DNA from: Coptis chinensis
Taxonomy: Eukaryota; Streptophyta; Magnoliopsida; Ranunculales; Ranunculaceae
Direction of reading: 5' to 3'
Length of the DNA stretch: 64,000 nt
NCBI GenBank assembly: GCA_015680905.1
Contig: CM027379.1
Location: 33,374,501-33,438,500, forward strand
The stretch's first letter is position 1. Each line of letters starts with the position of its first letter. The notes below the pieces were generated by a model. It searched no databases, was not told where the DNA came from, and saw only the letters and a program-made list of their open reading frames with translations. Shown here in pieces: positions 20,881 through 32,608 of the stretch. Both the position numbers and the translations under genes were made by a program.

Positions 20881-22611
20881 AACACTGATATATCTGGAAT
20901 GTTCAAACTGGGTGGGATGGTGGGGACATAAGTTACCTTAGGCTCCGCAGAATCTTTTCCTGGTTCATAGACAATCCTTTTATCAACTTTCTTGCCTGAC
21001 CTTAGAGTGCTGACAGAATTAACTTGGGCATTCAACTGAGTAATCTCCAGGTTATCCACCTGCAGGACACCTCTTCCTTTCGGATTTGGCTCCGGATGGC
21101 TTGGTAATGCTCCTTTTGATCTCTCTGTCAAGGCGGCAGCAATTTGCCCTATCTGGCCTTGAATGACACTAAAGTTATTCTTCAACTTCTGAGTTCTTTG
21201 ATTTGTCTGTTTCAGCTCATTGACAATGGTGGTGATAGCATCTTCCAGATGTGGGGTAACTGTTTTGCTCAACCGAGGTGTAGGGGCAATATATCCACTC
21301 ATAAGATCTAGTACTAACTCTCTGTTTGTGTTAGCTTGGTATTGCTGGTTATGGTATGACTGTTGATTTCTGTATGGTTGCTGGCGGTTTTGGAACTGAT
21401 ACTGGTTATTCTGGAACTGATTTGACTGATTCTGAAATCCTGGAGGAAAATTCCTCTGATTTGTATTTTGTGGCTTCCAATAATTACGTCCCCTCGATTG
21501 AACCGGTTATTTCTTCCTAAAGAGTTTATACTACATGCCTCGCATTAGTATCCGGATAATCTGAACACTCTTCGCTGGTGTGGCCTTCATCGAAACATAG
21601 CTCACAAATCGTTATAACAAGGCTTGGATGGTGAGGTTTAGCTTGGAAATTGTTTGGTTTTGGAGGATTCATGGAGAACTGATCAAACTTCTTGTTCAGA
21701 TTTTTAAGTCTTGTTGATAGGCTTGCCATAATTGATAGCATTGCTTGATTTGGGTCTTCTTGAATTTGGTTGCCAAATTTCTTGAAACCCTCCCACTCTA
21801 GCTACGTCCTCGTTGCTAGTACTCCATCTTTGAGTGTCTTGACTAAATTCTCGAGAAAGTTGTAGGCTTCCTCTCCATCCAATGATGTAAACTTACCTTG
21901 ATGCATTGGTCAGATCATCTGCTTGTTCATAGTAGAAAGTCCTCGAAAGAAAAAATGAGCCAGTGTGCTCTTATCATAACCATGATGTGAACATGAGGCT
22001 AGCAGATTATTGAATTTCTCCCAGCTTTGATGATATTCTTCAGTCGCCTTCCCTTTGAAATTCCTGATGGCTTGCTGCATGGCATCTGTCTTCTGGGGTG
22101 GGTAGAACTTGTTCTTAAACTTTGTTCTCAACTTCTCCCAGTTGTTGATTGAATTGATCGGCTGTGCAGTTAACCATTCGGATGTTTTACCTTCGAGGGA
22201 GAGTGGAAAAAGAATTAACTTGATACTCTCATCCCTGATATTCTGGTTCTTGAAAGTTCTGAGGATTGATAGAAATTTGTTCATGTGAACATAAGGTTGA
22301 ACATTAACTAAACCATTGAACTTTGGAAGCATAGAGATTACTGATGCTCTAAGTTCAAACTGATTAGCTTCTGTCTCTGGAGAAACAATACTGCTGGGTG
22401 GGTCTCCAATGATTGGTGAATAGAAATCACTCAGCTTCTTCCTCTGTTGTGCTTGCATGGGTGGGATAGCTTCTGGATTATTTGTGTCCAAAACACCTCC
22501 ATCATTGCTTGCAGCCATTGTATCAATCTCGTCTAGTATTCTTGTGAGTCGGTTGTTAAGCCTTGTCCACTGTTGTGTTCTTACCGGACGATGATATGGA
22601 CGACGGGGCAT
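20823..22611 (-). pseudogene. Ath-3 gag
   Basis: Starts at ATG 22611 (MPRRPYHRPVRTQQW). The Retrotrans_gag block 'FPLSLEGKTSEWLTAQPINS' is at about 22215-22160. The frame stays open to 21910, then has a stop; it continues 21741-21526 with the zinc knuckle CELCFDEGHTSEEC (CX2CX4HX4C, about 21600-21560). A frameshift near 21510 moves it to the frame of 21302-20823, which includes a Gln/Thr-rich helix and 'VSTLRSGKKVD'. It gives the cleanest gag N-terminus of this family in the window and helps place the Ath-1 gag. Confidence 0.82.
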
Positions 22612-23004
22612 ACACTAGAAAATGCTATGCGAAAATGACAAAAAACTATCCTACAATGCTTGAATAATATACAACTATTCTAAATTATACTAAAATGTAA
22701 AACTACTTTCCTTCAACTGGGTTGTGCTTTGCAGCTAGTATCTCGCCCGTTGTCTAAAGCTGTCTCTTCTAGGGTAAAACTAAATGCAATTATACTAGAA
22801 AGCAATAAAACTAAACTATGATGCAACTATACTAAGAAAGCAATAAAAAGAATGAAGATTCAACTAACCTGGATGGTAGATCTTGTCTTCGAGATGTCCT
22901 TCAAGCTTTTCTCTTTCTCAAAAGGATGGATGATGCGACTAATTATACCTCAATATCCAAAGTTCTAATCTTGAAATAAAACGTTAAACATAAACAACTT
23001 AAAA
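22612..23004 (-). other. Ath-3 leader
   Basis: Untranslated. It carries imperfect repeats of atgcaactatactaagaaag near 22780-22850, shared with Ath-1. No gene. Confidence 0.6.
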
Positions 23005-23018
23005 CGGCAGCGACGCCA
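23005..23018 (-). other. Ath-3 primer binding site
   Basis: Minus strand TGGCGTCGCTGCCG, two bases from the LTR end; tRNA-Asp type with two differences. Confidence 0.78.
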
Positions 23019-23020
23019 TT

Positions 23021-24592
23021 TGACCAGCCTCTTTTTGTATGTGTAGATGAGATGAATGATGTAGATAGATGATGGTCCTTGAACAACATAGAAGTGTATC
23101 AAAACCTAATTATCCCTCAATAAGTAAAGGATGAGTAGGATATCGTTCCACTTTTAAGTGTATGTTATGTGAAGGACAGGACTGGAAAGGGGGTTTAAGG
23201 GATTAAAAACTATGAATATAGAGATTTAGATTCTAATGCTAAACTAAACTAAATTAACTAAACTATTGGGAGTTTATAAGAGAGGGAATTCAAGAGATTA
23301 GAATCCACCAATACTTTTAATCTATGACCTTCTGCTTCATGGTTGTTCTTACAAGTAGACTACAATTAGGCAATCGAGCAAGTGCCGATGCCCTCTTGGA
23401 CAAAACATCATTAACAATTAACTCTACTTAAGGTTGTTCCTATGTTTATGTAAGCTCGGGCAGCCATTCAATGTATTACCAAGAGCAACATCAAGGAGTA
23501 CTTCCTAATAGGGCGGCCATTCAATGAATCACCACTTAAGGCAAACACAAAGAATACTTCCCCTAGGAAGTGGGGAAGTCACTCCCTGAGCTACCCCTTC
23601 TAAGGCCACACAAAGAATACTTCCCTAACTCTAAAGAACTATACTACTAGAAGAAAAGTAAAGAACACTAGCATGATATTAATATAGCAAAACATAAACC
23701 CTATTCTATACTTCCATCCCCTAGTGTGGGCAATGGAACTAATAACTAAAAACATAAAGAACTAACCTGATTGAATAACACCATGAACCAGAAGAATCAT
23801 TAAACCTTAAACACTGGCTTCATCTCCTCCATTGAAGGAGAAGATTAGCCTTCCATAAAGAAGGAAGAACACGAAGAACGAGAAGAAGAAGAGTCGAAGA
23901 ACATAAGACTAGAAAGACTAATTTATTAAGACTCAGCTAGTTAAAACCGATCTTTTATTATTAATCTCTCTCTGCCTCAAGTTCTGGAGACAAGAATATA
24001 AGTGAATTGGCCCATTACATGAGGCACTTAGGTCCTCTATTTATAAGGGTTACAATGAGCTCTAGAAGCATTCCAAACCGTCATTTGTTTCCTAATACAA
24101 ATAGACTTCTTCCAGAGTCTAACTTCATCTCCAAAACTTAGAAGGAATTGGCTACAGTGTCGGTTCATCCGTCTAGACACACTATTCATGCATCCCAGAC
24201 TTAATCAATGCGTCCCAAACGCATGGGTCGCGTCTCAAACGCGAGACTCTATTTTTGCACCTTTGGTCTATTTTTCTTTCCTCTTTTGTGGGTTTTGGTC
24301 CATGCAACGAATCCTTTGGCCTTGGACTTCCAAAAAGGCTTTAAAATAGGTCCAAGTCGCATCTTTAATAGCTTCAATTCCTTGGCCTTCTCCATGATTG
24401 TCCACGGGCTTCCCATGTGATCCTTAATGCTTCGAATTGCTCCATTTTATCTCTTTTCCTCTAATATTCTACAAAACTCTCTTTTTCACCTGTAGAATCT
24501 TAAAAGATAACTTACAAACACTATTAGTCCACTAAGATGGCTAAACAAGAGGCATAATCAAGGGTTAAATTACACTTTTTGAGCACTTATCA
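23021..24592 (-). repeat. Ath-3 5' LTR
   Basis: 1572 bases. Compared with the 3' LTR it lacks about 25 bases after 'tatgtttatg' (near 23450) and part of the GCGTC repeat region. Other differences are scattered substitutions. TATA-like sequence near 24040. Confidence 0.9.
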
Positions 24593-24597
24593 CTTAT
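24593..24597. other. Target site duplication of Ath-3, right
   Basis: cttat; matches 18037-18041. Confidence 0.9.
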
Positions 24598-25307
24598 GTG
24601 TCGCTTTTGACGTACTTGTGTCACGCTATGGTCCAAAAGTGACACAACTAATATATTTAATGTGTCATTTCCAAAAGTGACACAACTAGTATACTTAATG
24701 TGTCACTTTTGACGTACTTATGTCTCGCTCTGGTCCAAAAGTGGCACAACTAGTATACTTAATGTGTCACTTTTGATGTACATGTCTCGCTCTGGTCAAA
24801 AAGTGACACAACTAGTATACTTAATGTGTCACTTTTGACGTACTTATGTCTCGCTCTGGTCCAAAGGTGACACAACTAGTATACTTACATACTTATGTCT
24901 CGCTCTGGTCTAAAAGTGACATAATTAGTATACTTAATGTGTAACTTTTACTAAATGTGTCACTTTTGACGTACTTATGTCTCGCTTTGGTTTAAAAGTG
25001 ACACAACTAATATACTTAATGTATCACTTTTCACGAAATTATGTCCCACTCTGGTCCAAAAGTGATACAACTAGTGTCACTTTTGACAAGCATTGTGACA
25101 CTCTTTCTTAAAAGTGACACAAGAGGTTATTCTTAAGTGTCATTTTATTAACAAAAAGTGACACATTTAGTAAGGCTTTTGTGTCACTTTTGGTAGAACT
25201 TTATGTCTCGGGGGCTGTTAGGTCACTTCAAAATTAGTTTCAAAAGTGACACAAGTGATTTCTTGTGTCACTTAAAAAGTGACACAAAAAGCCTTTCCTT
25301 TAGTAGT
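24598..25307 (+). repeat. Cac-1 right subterminal array and terminal inverted repeat
   Basis: About seven to eight units of roughly 62 bases. Each has AAAAGTGACACA, a spacer 'actagtatacttaa' and TGTGTCACTTTT, that is a 12-base palindrome arm pair, followed by 'gacgtacttatgtctcgct'. Later units (after 25090) are more diverged. Ends in the terminal repeat at 25307. Confidence 0.88.
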
Positions 25308-26063
25308 AAACTAAGGGTGTTTCCTTTCACCCTAAAGCTGACAAAGCGGCTGCGTGGCTAACAGCACAAAAGCCAAACTCGTTCGACACATTGGAAAAAC
25401 TAGTAGAATTATTTATCGAACAATTTCTCCTACCACAGAAGACTGATGAAATGCTATCACATATTCATTTCTTTCACCAAAACCCTCAAGAATCCTTTTC
25501 TAAGGATTAGAATTGTTTCACTGATCTTCTAGTAGAATGTCCCCATCATAATCTTGGTGAAGGCACACTAGTTCATGCTTTCCTCAAAGGCTTATCCCAA
25601 CACCATAAAGAAACTTCAGATATCATGAATGGAGGTAATTTCCTAGGTAAATGAGCCACAGATGCTTATAACTTTCTAGATAATCAATCCAAGAAAAGTA
25701 ACAACTGGGGAGGTAACGATTACTCCCACTCCATTCATTCTTCTTGAACAACTAAGGCAGCAAGTATGTTTGAGGTTAAACATGATCCTGAACTTAAAAC
25801 TTTAATAGAATACCTCATTCGTAAGGTAGATGCCCTTTTTGTAAATAAACAAGAAATGAAACCCATTCCTGTAATGAATATTTTCCGTGCTATAATTTCT
25901 ATTTTAGTCTTGAGCATTCCGATCATTATTGTCCTCTTGCCTATGAACAACAACCACCACTACAACCAGAAGATGTTTGCGCTTTTCATATAACTAATGC
26001 ACCTTAGAGACAAAATTCTAATTTTAGTTGGCATAATAATTACCATCAAGGAGCACCTCCAGG
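25308..26063 (+). pseudogene. Ath-2 gag, remainder after Cac-1
   Basis: Continues the gag broken at 13063: 'LRVFPFHPKADKAAAWLTAQKPNS' type wording (25308-25390), 'QFLLPQKTDEML', 'ECPHHNLGEGTLVHAFLKGLS', then 'VKHDPELKTLIEYLIRKVDAL' and a decayed nucleocapsid up to 'QGAPPG' at 26063. Stops and frameshifts are frequent (near 25508, 25652, 25746). Ends exactly at the TGATAAG of the Ath-4 LTR. Confidence 0.78.
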
Positions 26064-27436
26064 TGATAAGAGCCCAAAACTGTAGTTTTAACTCCTTAAT
26101 AATATTACATTTAGACCAATTATGTTTATAATAAATAAAAGTTAGTACTGTTTACGTACTTTTGTGTATTTCAGGTCTTAGAGTCAACTATGTGAAGAAA
26201 TATGGCACTTTTGCAAGAGAAAGGAGCAAAAATTGGTTGCTAATAAGAAGTTCTATGGTTAAAGCCCAAGTTTTAAGGAGAAAAAGCTTTTTTGAAGCCC
26301 AGTCAAAGGTGAAAAATCAAAGTCAACGCGGACAAAAATAGAGCATAAAAGTCAACAGAACTTCCGCAGGCTGTATCTTTGGACTCATACCTCAGAATTG
26401 GGAGTATTATATGTCAAAAAGACCGGCTCAGAAAGAGATTTCTAATGGTTCAAGCCTTGATCCAATCAGAGTAGTAAACGTAGATGAAATATTTGTTAAA
26501 GTAATTTCCAATAGAGAAACCCTTTTTAGACTTAAGTAATTAGGTTTTGGGCTTGATTTAGTGGCCCAAAACATAGCTCTATAGCCCATGCATGAAATTA
26601 TAAAACTAGTCCTCTCCTATATAAAGAGGACTAAGGCAAAATCCAAACTCTCACCTACTTCTTCTCTTTAGTCTAAATCTAGTTTATGTTTTATTAGCCT
26701 AGCCACCATTAATACAGTTCAAATTATTTTTAATACAAGTATTCATTTAATTACATCTTTTTCTTCTCATTATTTATTCCATGATAGTCTAATGAACCAT
26801 AGCTAAACCTCCATTAGAGGGGTTTGATTGAAGCTTTGTTGAAGACTTGATGTGTTAGTATAGAATAAGTTGTCTTTAAGAGCTTCAAGTCTAGGGTTTT
26901 CTATTTAGCAATAAGTAAATAAACCTAGGCTAGAGGGTAGTTCGTTCACCATGAGAATGGATTTCAATATCCTCTCATACTAATTATTAGTTGGCTAGAG
27001 ATATCATAAATAATTAGGGATAAAAAGACATAACCTTTATGTTAAACCTTGTGTGAAAACATAAATATTAAGGTTGCAACAAACTCAATACTAGCATGTT
27101 AGGGATTAATCAAGGTGGATTTCAAATCTCCCTAATTCCTTCTTTATATTCAAATCTTAATATTTAATTGCCCTAGTTTAATTTAGAATATATTCAGTAT
27201 TAGTTCTCACCATATTAGTTCTATTTTAAATCATTACTATCATGTTGTTTAATTGTTCATCATTAGTGGAATTAGTTACTATCTAAGCAATTAGGAGCGA
27301 AACGAATTCTTACTCTAGTTTTATTACATGATAATTGAGAGTAGAAGTTTGATATAAAAAGACATGCAAATTATAGTTTACTTTTTCCTAGTATAATTAG
27401 CTAAGTAGGAGTAAAAACATAATTTTCATTCTATCA
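26064..27436 (+). repeat. Ath-4 5' LTR
   Basis: 1373 bases, TGATAAGAGCCC...CTATCA; TATA box tatataaa at 26618-26625; followed by aa and the primer site. Confidence 0.88.
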
Positions 27437-27438
27437 AA

Positions 27439-27452
27439 TGGTGCCGCTACCA
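27439..27452 (+). other. Ath-4 primer binding site
   Basis: TGGTGCCGCTACCA, diverged tRNA-Asp type, two bases after the LTR. Confidence 0.75.
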
Positions 27453-28171
27453 ACATAGTTGTCTTTAGAATTAAATTCCCTTAGTTTTTCAATTCTACAA
27501 ACAGCCCAATTCACCCACCCACCCTACTATTCGCAAGTGTTTGGTTATTTCTACCACTATTCCTTGATTCCTTACTATATTTCTATTTTCTGAAAATAGG
27601 ATTTTGCTCCTGGCCTCACAGGAAGTCTACTGGAAATTTTCAAAGTTGTACACTTGGAGCGCACACGCGCCCTGCCTTCTAGTAAGCTTGTTTTGTGTTT
27701 TATTTCCAGTTTCAAGGCCCAGCCCATTAAGAAATCGCATGAAAGCCTGTTTCTAAAAATATTAATAGAGCGCGCACGCGCCCTTGTTACTTTATAATTG
27801 AGCGCGCCCGCACCCCTTGAAGAAAGCCCGATTTACATAGGTTAGTTTATAGTCATCTTTTTGTTGGAAATAATTGTTGCTGATTCAATGTTCCAAGCTT
27901 CTACAGGACACTAAGGTTCGTATTAAAGACGTTATTCATAAGCGTAGCAAGGAGGCCTTCAGGTTTTCCTCCTTTCACTCCTTGTCTTTTCTGTCAGAGG
28001 AGTTTATTTCTAGTATATCAGGTTTTTGTTTGACTGTTGTTTGTGTTTCTTTCATATTGGACTTAGACTTGCATAAGATTAAGGTCTGGTAAGAGAAAAC
28101 CGTCTAACGTTATCTATCATAAACGTCAATGCACACGCCTATCTAGAATATCACACACTACACCTGCATCA
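27453..28171 (+). other. Ath-4 leader with GC-rich repeated motif
   Basis: Untranslated. Three copies of a CpG-dense motif of the form GAGCGCGCACGCGCCC lie near 27657, 27774 and 27799, far more GC-rich than the surroundings. Similar motifs recur in Ath-4 near 32478 and 32515. No ORF I can support. Confidence 0.6.
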
Positions 28172-29255
28172 ATGGCTGAAAAAGCAGAGACTCCTTTCTC
28201 TGATATTTACAAAGCCCTAAATGATGGCCCTAAGTTATGCATCATTATTGCAGACCCAGTGGGGGATTTTCGAATTACCCCGAATATTTTTAATTTGTTA
28301 CCCATTTTTCATGGTTTAGACCACGAAAAAGCCTTATCAGCATATGCGTAGGATAGAACAAGTTCTCACTACATTCCATCATCTTACCATAGGTTATGAA
28401 CAAATTAAACTAAGGGTGTTTCCTTTCACTCTAGCTGATAAGGCGGCGTCTTGGTTAATTGCCCAAACGCCTAATTCCATAGAGTCATGGGCCAAACTTG
28501 TTTAATTGTTCATGGAACAATTTTACCCACCACTAAAGACAGATGAAATGATTCAAAAGATTAATTTCTTCCACCAAAACCCTCATAAATCCTTTTTAGA
28601 GGCCTGGAACCGATACACTAATCTTCTTATAGAGTGTCCACATCATAACCTTGTGAAAGACACGCTTGTTCGTGCCTTTTTCACATCATCATAAGGAGGT
28701 TCTTGATATAATTAATGGGGGTAGTTTCCTTAGTAAAGGAGCCTCAGAGGCTTATAGGTTTTTAGAAGATCAATCCAAGCATAATAATAACTAGGGGGGT
28801 AACAACATCCCCCGCTCCGCTACTTCTTCTTCCACATCCAAGGCTGCTAGTATGTTTGAGGTTAAACCTAATCCCAAGCTTAGAACTCTAATCAAATCCC
28901 TCACAAAAAAGGTAGAAGCCATTTCTGTTCACCATAAGCCTACTCCTATCATGAACATGAACTCTCTTCCATGTAATTTCTGTTTTAGTCTTGAGCATAC
29001 TGACTCCTATTGTCTTCTTGTCTATGAACAACCACCGCACAGCTGAAAAATGTTTGCTCCTTAAATAGCCTTCCTAACACACCTTGGAGACAAAACCCCA
29101 ACTTCAGTTGGCAAAATAATCAACCAGTTACACCTCCGAGGTTTAATAATCAAAATGTTAGGCCAGCAAACAACTATAACCCAACTCCACCGAGACAAGT
29201 ACAAGGAACAGATAATTATAATAATTATAATAATTATAATAATATAGTTATCATT
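28172..29255 (+). pseudogene. Ath-4 gag
   Basis: ATG 28172 (MAEKAETPFSDIYKALNDG). The order is as in Ath-2: 'NIFNLLPIFHGLDHEK', a frameshift near 28328, 'LRVFPFTLADKAASWLIAQ', 'MEQFYPPLKTDEMIQ', 'ECPHHN', another break near 28690, then 'VKPNPKLRTLIKSLTKKVEA' and a knuckle CNFCFSLEHTDSYC (CX2CX4HX4C, about 28975-29015). At least three frame changes. An Asn-rich microsatellite-like stretch (aataattat repeats) is at 29212-29240. Confidence 0.8.
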
Positions 29256-30653
29256 ATGGTTAATAACAACTGTCATAGCCCACCCATTAATAATCAACGT
29301 GAGATAATTCATGTCACACCACCTGTGGCCACTGCACCTTCACAACCGGATCATTTCGATGCCTACATGCAAGCTCAACAACAAATTCTACAATCCATTC
29401 AACAATCCATACAATACTTAACCAAAGATAAAGTTCAACCAAAAGGTGTGTTTCCAGGACAAGCTATACCTAATCCTAAAATGCCAAACACAGTCTTTGA
29501 AGTAACTGGTAATACTAGTAACAAAAATATAAACATAGGTGAGTTAAATGCCATCACCACTCTCCGTTCTGGCAGAGTGGTTGATAACACCGTAAATATG
29601 CCCATTGATACACCACCAGTGGTCATTGAAAATGAAACTTTACTAGATACCGAAATAGAAATTGAAGATCCTACCCCTGTAGAGGTACCATTTAAACCAC
29701 AACCCAAGAAAAAAGCGGCCAAGGTTAAAAATCATATTGACCCATATGCTAAATATAGAGATAAACTACCATTTTCCCAGACACTAGCCATGTTAAAAAA
29801 GGATACAAATTATTATGAGATTAGGGAAGTTTTTAAAAATCTAACGATAAACCTACCTTTTCTTGATGCTATTAAAAAATTACCACAACATGCTAAGTTT
29901 CTAAAAGAGTTGTGCACTACTAGGCAAAAAACAAACATTCCAAAAGGCGCCTTTTTAACTGAACAATTTCCCACTCTATCTAAACATAATGGAATCGTTA
30001 ACTACAAGGACCCTGGTCGTCCTACTATACAATGTACCTTAGGGGATACCCACACGACAACTACTCTATTAGACCTGGGGGCGAGTGTTAACTTACTCCC
30101 CTATTATCTATATAAACAAATAAGTCTACAAGAGATGCAACCAACTAAAATGACGTTGTAATTAGCTGACCGTTCTATTAAGTATCCTAAGGGTGTTGTT
30201 GAAAATGTGCTTGTTAAAGTTCAAAATTTTTACTACCCAGCCGACTTCGTTATCCTAGACACAGAAGTCGCGAACGACTCTGTTCCTATCATCTTAAGGT
30301 GTCCCTTATTGGCAACCGCCAATGTGCTCATAAACTGCCACGATGGTTCGATGTCCATATCCTTTGGACACTTTTCTGTTGAGGTGAATGTTTTCAAAAT
30401 GATGCAACAGTTACCCGATACAACTATCGATGGAGAAGTTAGAATGATCAAGAGCTTAGCTAAAGATTATTTCAACAACACGTTTCCTGAGAATCAGATG
30501 CACCAATTCTTTTTATTTGAAAGTTCTGACTTCGATGATGACTCCCTGGACATAGATGAAATCGAGGAAGATTTCTTTCGACTCTTTTACAACTCTTCTT
30601 TGCCACCTCGCAAGTCCTCCCTATCAACATCCATTCATCCCTCGATGCCATGA
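29256..30653 (+). pseudogene. Ath-4 gag C-terminus and protease
   Basis: One frame with a single TAA stop at 30159-30161. It begins with a Gln-rich helix ('QILQSIQQSIQYL') and 'AITTLRSGRVVD', has a basic hinge 'PQPKKKAAKVK', then the active site DLGASVNLLPYYLYKQ (about 30070-30120). After the stop come 'IKYPKGVVENVLVKV', 'FYYPADFVILDT', 'VPIILRCPLLATANVLINC'. The usual 'LGRP' is 'LRCP' here. An acidic tail follows. Apart from the stop the frame is well kept. The stop stands at the same codon as in Ath-5 (42806). Confidence 0.82.
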
Positions 30654-31264
30654 CGGAAGAAGAGTTTTTCAACCTCTATCCCACTGATTCTTCTGACCCA
30701 CCTATTAAGGAATGTCTTGCATATCTCTAGGCATCTGATGATCTAGAACTGAGAACACTAGTTGAGCTCCATTCACCCACCTCATATCCTAATGTCACTC
30801 ATTCACCTTCAATCACCAATATTCCCCACCTTCCAACTTTTCAAAGGAACCTCGAGTTTGCACTTGACCCTTTTGCTTCTCTTGTGCTTCATGATTATTT
30901 AAACCCTCCTGATACAAAAATAATACCCAAGGAGAAGCCACCCGACCCTTTCATTTTCAGATGTGTGATTATACTAACCAATGCCACCAATGAGTTTTGT
31001 GCTAAACCCACATTCTCATTTTTTCCATTCCTTACTTCAAAAACTTATCCATATCCAACATATCTTCCACAAACATTGATTTTCTCCCGATCATTAACTT
31101 GCCCACCCTTTCATTGGAGGAAAAAGAAGAAATTGCATGCTAGGTTCGGTTCTAAATCCATCAGTATTCACTCCCATTCTGCTATGCCACATCATGGGAA
31201 ATCACAGTGCTTGATTTTGTTTGGGGGTGCTTTTTGTGATAAATATTTATGGAAAGATCTATAG
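30650..31264 (+). pseudogene. ORF X of Ath-4 (post-protease ORF of unknown function)
   Basis: A frame of about 204 codons in the +2 frame relative to protease, from ATG 30650 to TAG at 31262, with one TAG near 30728. An acidic N-terminus ('MTEEEFFNLYPTDSSDPP') is followed by 'LEFALDPFASLVLHDYLNP', 'KIIPKEKPPDPF', an aromatic stretch 'FSFFPFLTSKTYPYP', and a basic C-terminus with 'FHWRKKKKLHARFGS'. A homologue is in Ath-2 at 35053-35400 with the same 'LHDFLNP', 'PKDKPPD', 'KTYPY' and 'WGKK' blocks, so it is a real element gene, not chance. It occupies the slot of RT. I do not recognise a domain. Confidence 0.6.
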
Positions 31265-32608
31265 CTATTTCAGTTGTTAATATATGGTAATCTGCAGGTT
31301 TATATATATATTAGATAGACAGTCTAAGGAATCTGACTTTAAACGACCCATGTTTTTGTACAATACCACCTCTCTGGAGTATAGGCTACAAAAAATTTCA
31401 AACTTAAAAAGATTTTTCAAATTTTGTTTGGAGGTGGCGTATTTTGGTCTTTCATTTCAAAACTTTTTGCCCCCTTTGCCTATCCTGTTTACTCCAGTGG
31501 AGTCTAGGTTAGTTAGTTATGTAATTTAATTTTGCTATTGAATTATTTAATGAACCCCCTTCTCCCAACTTGTTTGGGGGTGGTATATTTTAGAACATTG
31601 TACGTTCACATATTAAAATTGCATGTATAAATATCAAAAGAGATAGAACCCATGGAGCTTGTTGATTTAATTGGGATGTGTAATGTAATTAGGTACCTTA
31701 ATTTCATAAAATTTCCTTATTTTGTGGAATTTCGGAAATTAATCCTATAGGAGCCACGATATGCGCATGCTTGAATTGTGAACCTATGGTTTTATTTTAT
31801 TTATGTTAGTGTCCGCTTATGTCCAAGCACTATTTATTATTTCATGATTATTTCCCTGTTCAGTAGAATTAGTATTCCAAGTTGTTAGTTTAAGTAGTTA
31901 ATATTGGATTATGTAAGTTGGTTGTTATTTGAATTTCAAGTTGGTTTAATTTTTGTCTACGCATGTTATTTATTTTTCGTGAATCCCACCCTTTCGACCT
32001 GTTTGGGGGTGGAATAATTTGCTTAGCACTGTATTTTACCATATCAACATGTTTTTAGAATTAATATTGCAATGCTTAAGGAATATAGCTTATATGAGCA
32101 TCCTGCTAATAGGGTGTAGCTAGAGTTAGCTACTGTTGTTTAGTGCAACCTCAAGGGTTAGAAGCATTAAGATTGCTATTTTGATTCCATGCTTAAAAAC
32201 ATATAGGTTTGGTGCTGGAGTCTACTCTCGGCTTTTTCTATTTTGGTTTTAGAAACCTTTTTCTTATCCCATCTCTTTCCTTATCAATTTGGGAACCTTG
32301 GGGACCTTTGTTTAAGAAACTTGTGTTCTATAAATACATGGCACACCATGTACTTCACTCTACACCTTTCAAAATCGTATCACAAGTCTTGCTCAGAGCA
32401 TGCATGCCCTTATATTGCATTAACACAGAGCATACCCGCGCTGTAATCCAGTATCGCAGAATTTGATTTTGTCAGAATAGAGCGTGCTCGCCCTCTTACA
32501 TAAGCCATTATGAGTGCGCCAGCGCCCTTCGTTCAACATATATCCAGTACTATTTTTTTTGGTTATTCTGCAGTAAATTCTAGGAGTTTAGTAGTGTGTT
32601 TGTTTGCT
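31265..32608 (+). other. Ath-4 noncoding region between ORF X and downstream ORF
   Basis: No gene. It holds one copy of the conserved AGTCT...GACTTTAAA motif (31321-31352) and four TTTGGGGGTGG-like purine tracts (about 31219, 31427, 31572, 32002). Two GC-rich GAGCG...CGCCC motifs lie near 32478 and 32515. Most of 31265-31860 is collinear with Ath-2 (35430-35882 then 55045-55330). Confidence 0.65.

Larger units (their letters stand above)
18042..24592 (-). mobile_element. Ath-3: gag-protease element with pol deleted, intact target duplication
   Basis: 6551 bases with LTRs 18042-19673 and 23021-24592, a tRNA-Asp-type primer site and a 5-base CTTAT duplication, so both ends are a genuine integration. 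Internal sequence is leader, gag and protease only. At 19673/19674 the reading 'IGWTIDD', the usual lead into RT, runs straight into the LTR start, so RT, RNase H, integrase and the polypurine tract are gone. It is inserted into the right subterminal repeats of Cac-1 and is thus younger than Cac-1. Confidence 0.9.
13064..25307 (+). mobile_element. Cac-1: non-autonomous CACTA (En/Spm) transposon with captured gene
   Basis: Terminal inverted repeats: left CACTACTAAAAGAATGGCTT from 13067, right end tagtagt at 25307 whose complement reads ACTACTAAAGGAAAGGC. Both continue with tttttgtgtcactt. Subterminal GTGACACA/TGTGTCAC palindromes fill both ends. The insertion splits the Ath-2 gag: left flank ends ataaa, right flank starts aaacta, consistent with a 3-base AAA duplication, with three extra bases (gcc) before the left CACTA. 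Internal content is a U2B'' copy and TNP1-like exons. No TNP2/TNPD transposase is recognisable, so it would need a partner in trans. Without the nested Ath-3 it is about 5.7 kb. Confidence 0.85.

Noticed and set aside
24598..25290. CRISPR-like array of repeats and spacers
   Set aside because: Plant nuclear DNA; repeats are imperfect palindromes of CACTA subterminal type and the spacers are not unique.
29061..29312. Minus-strand ORF with a poly-Ile tract
   Set aside because: Product of the aataattat repeats within gag; antisense to coding.
31284..32466. Several Phe/Leu-rich ORFs in the Ath-4 noncoding region
   Set aside because: The collinear Ath-2 region breaks all of them; AT-rich chance ORFs.
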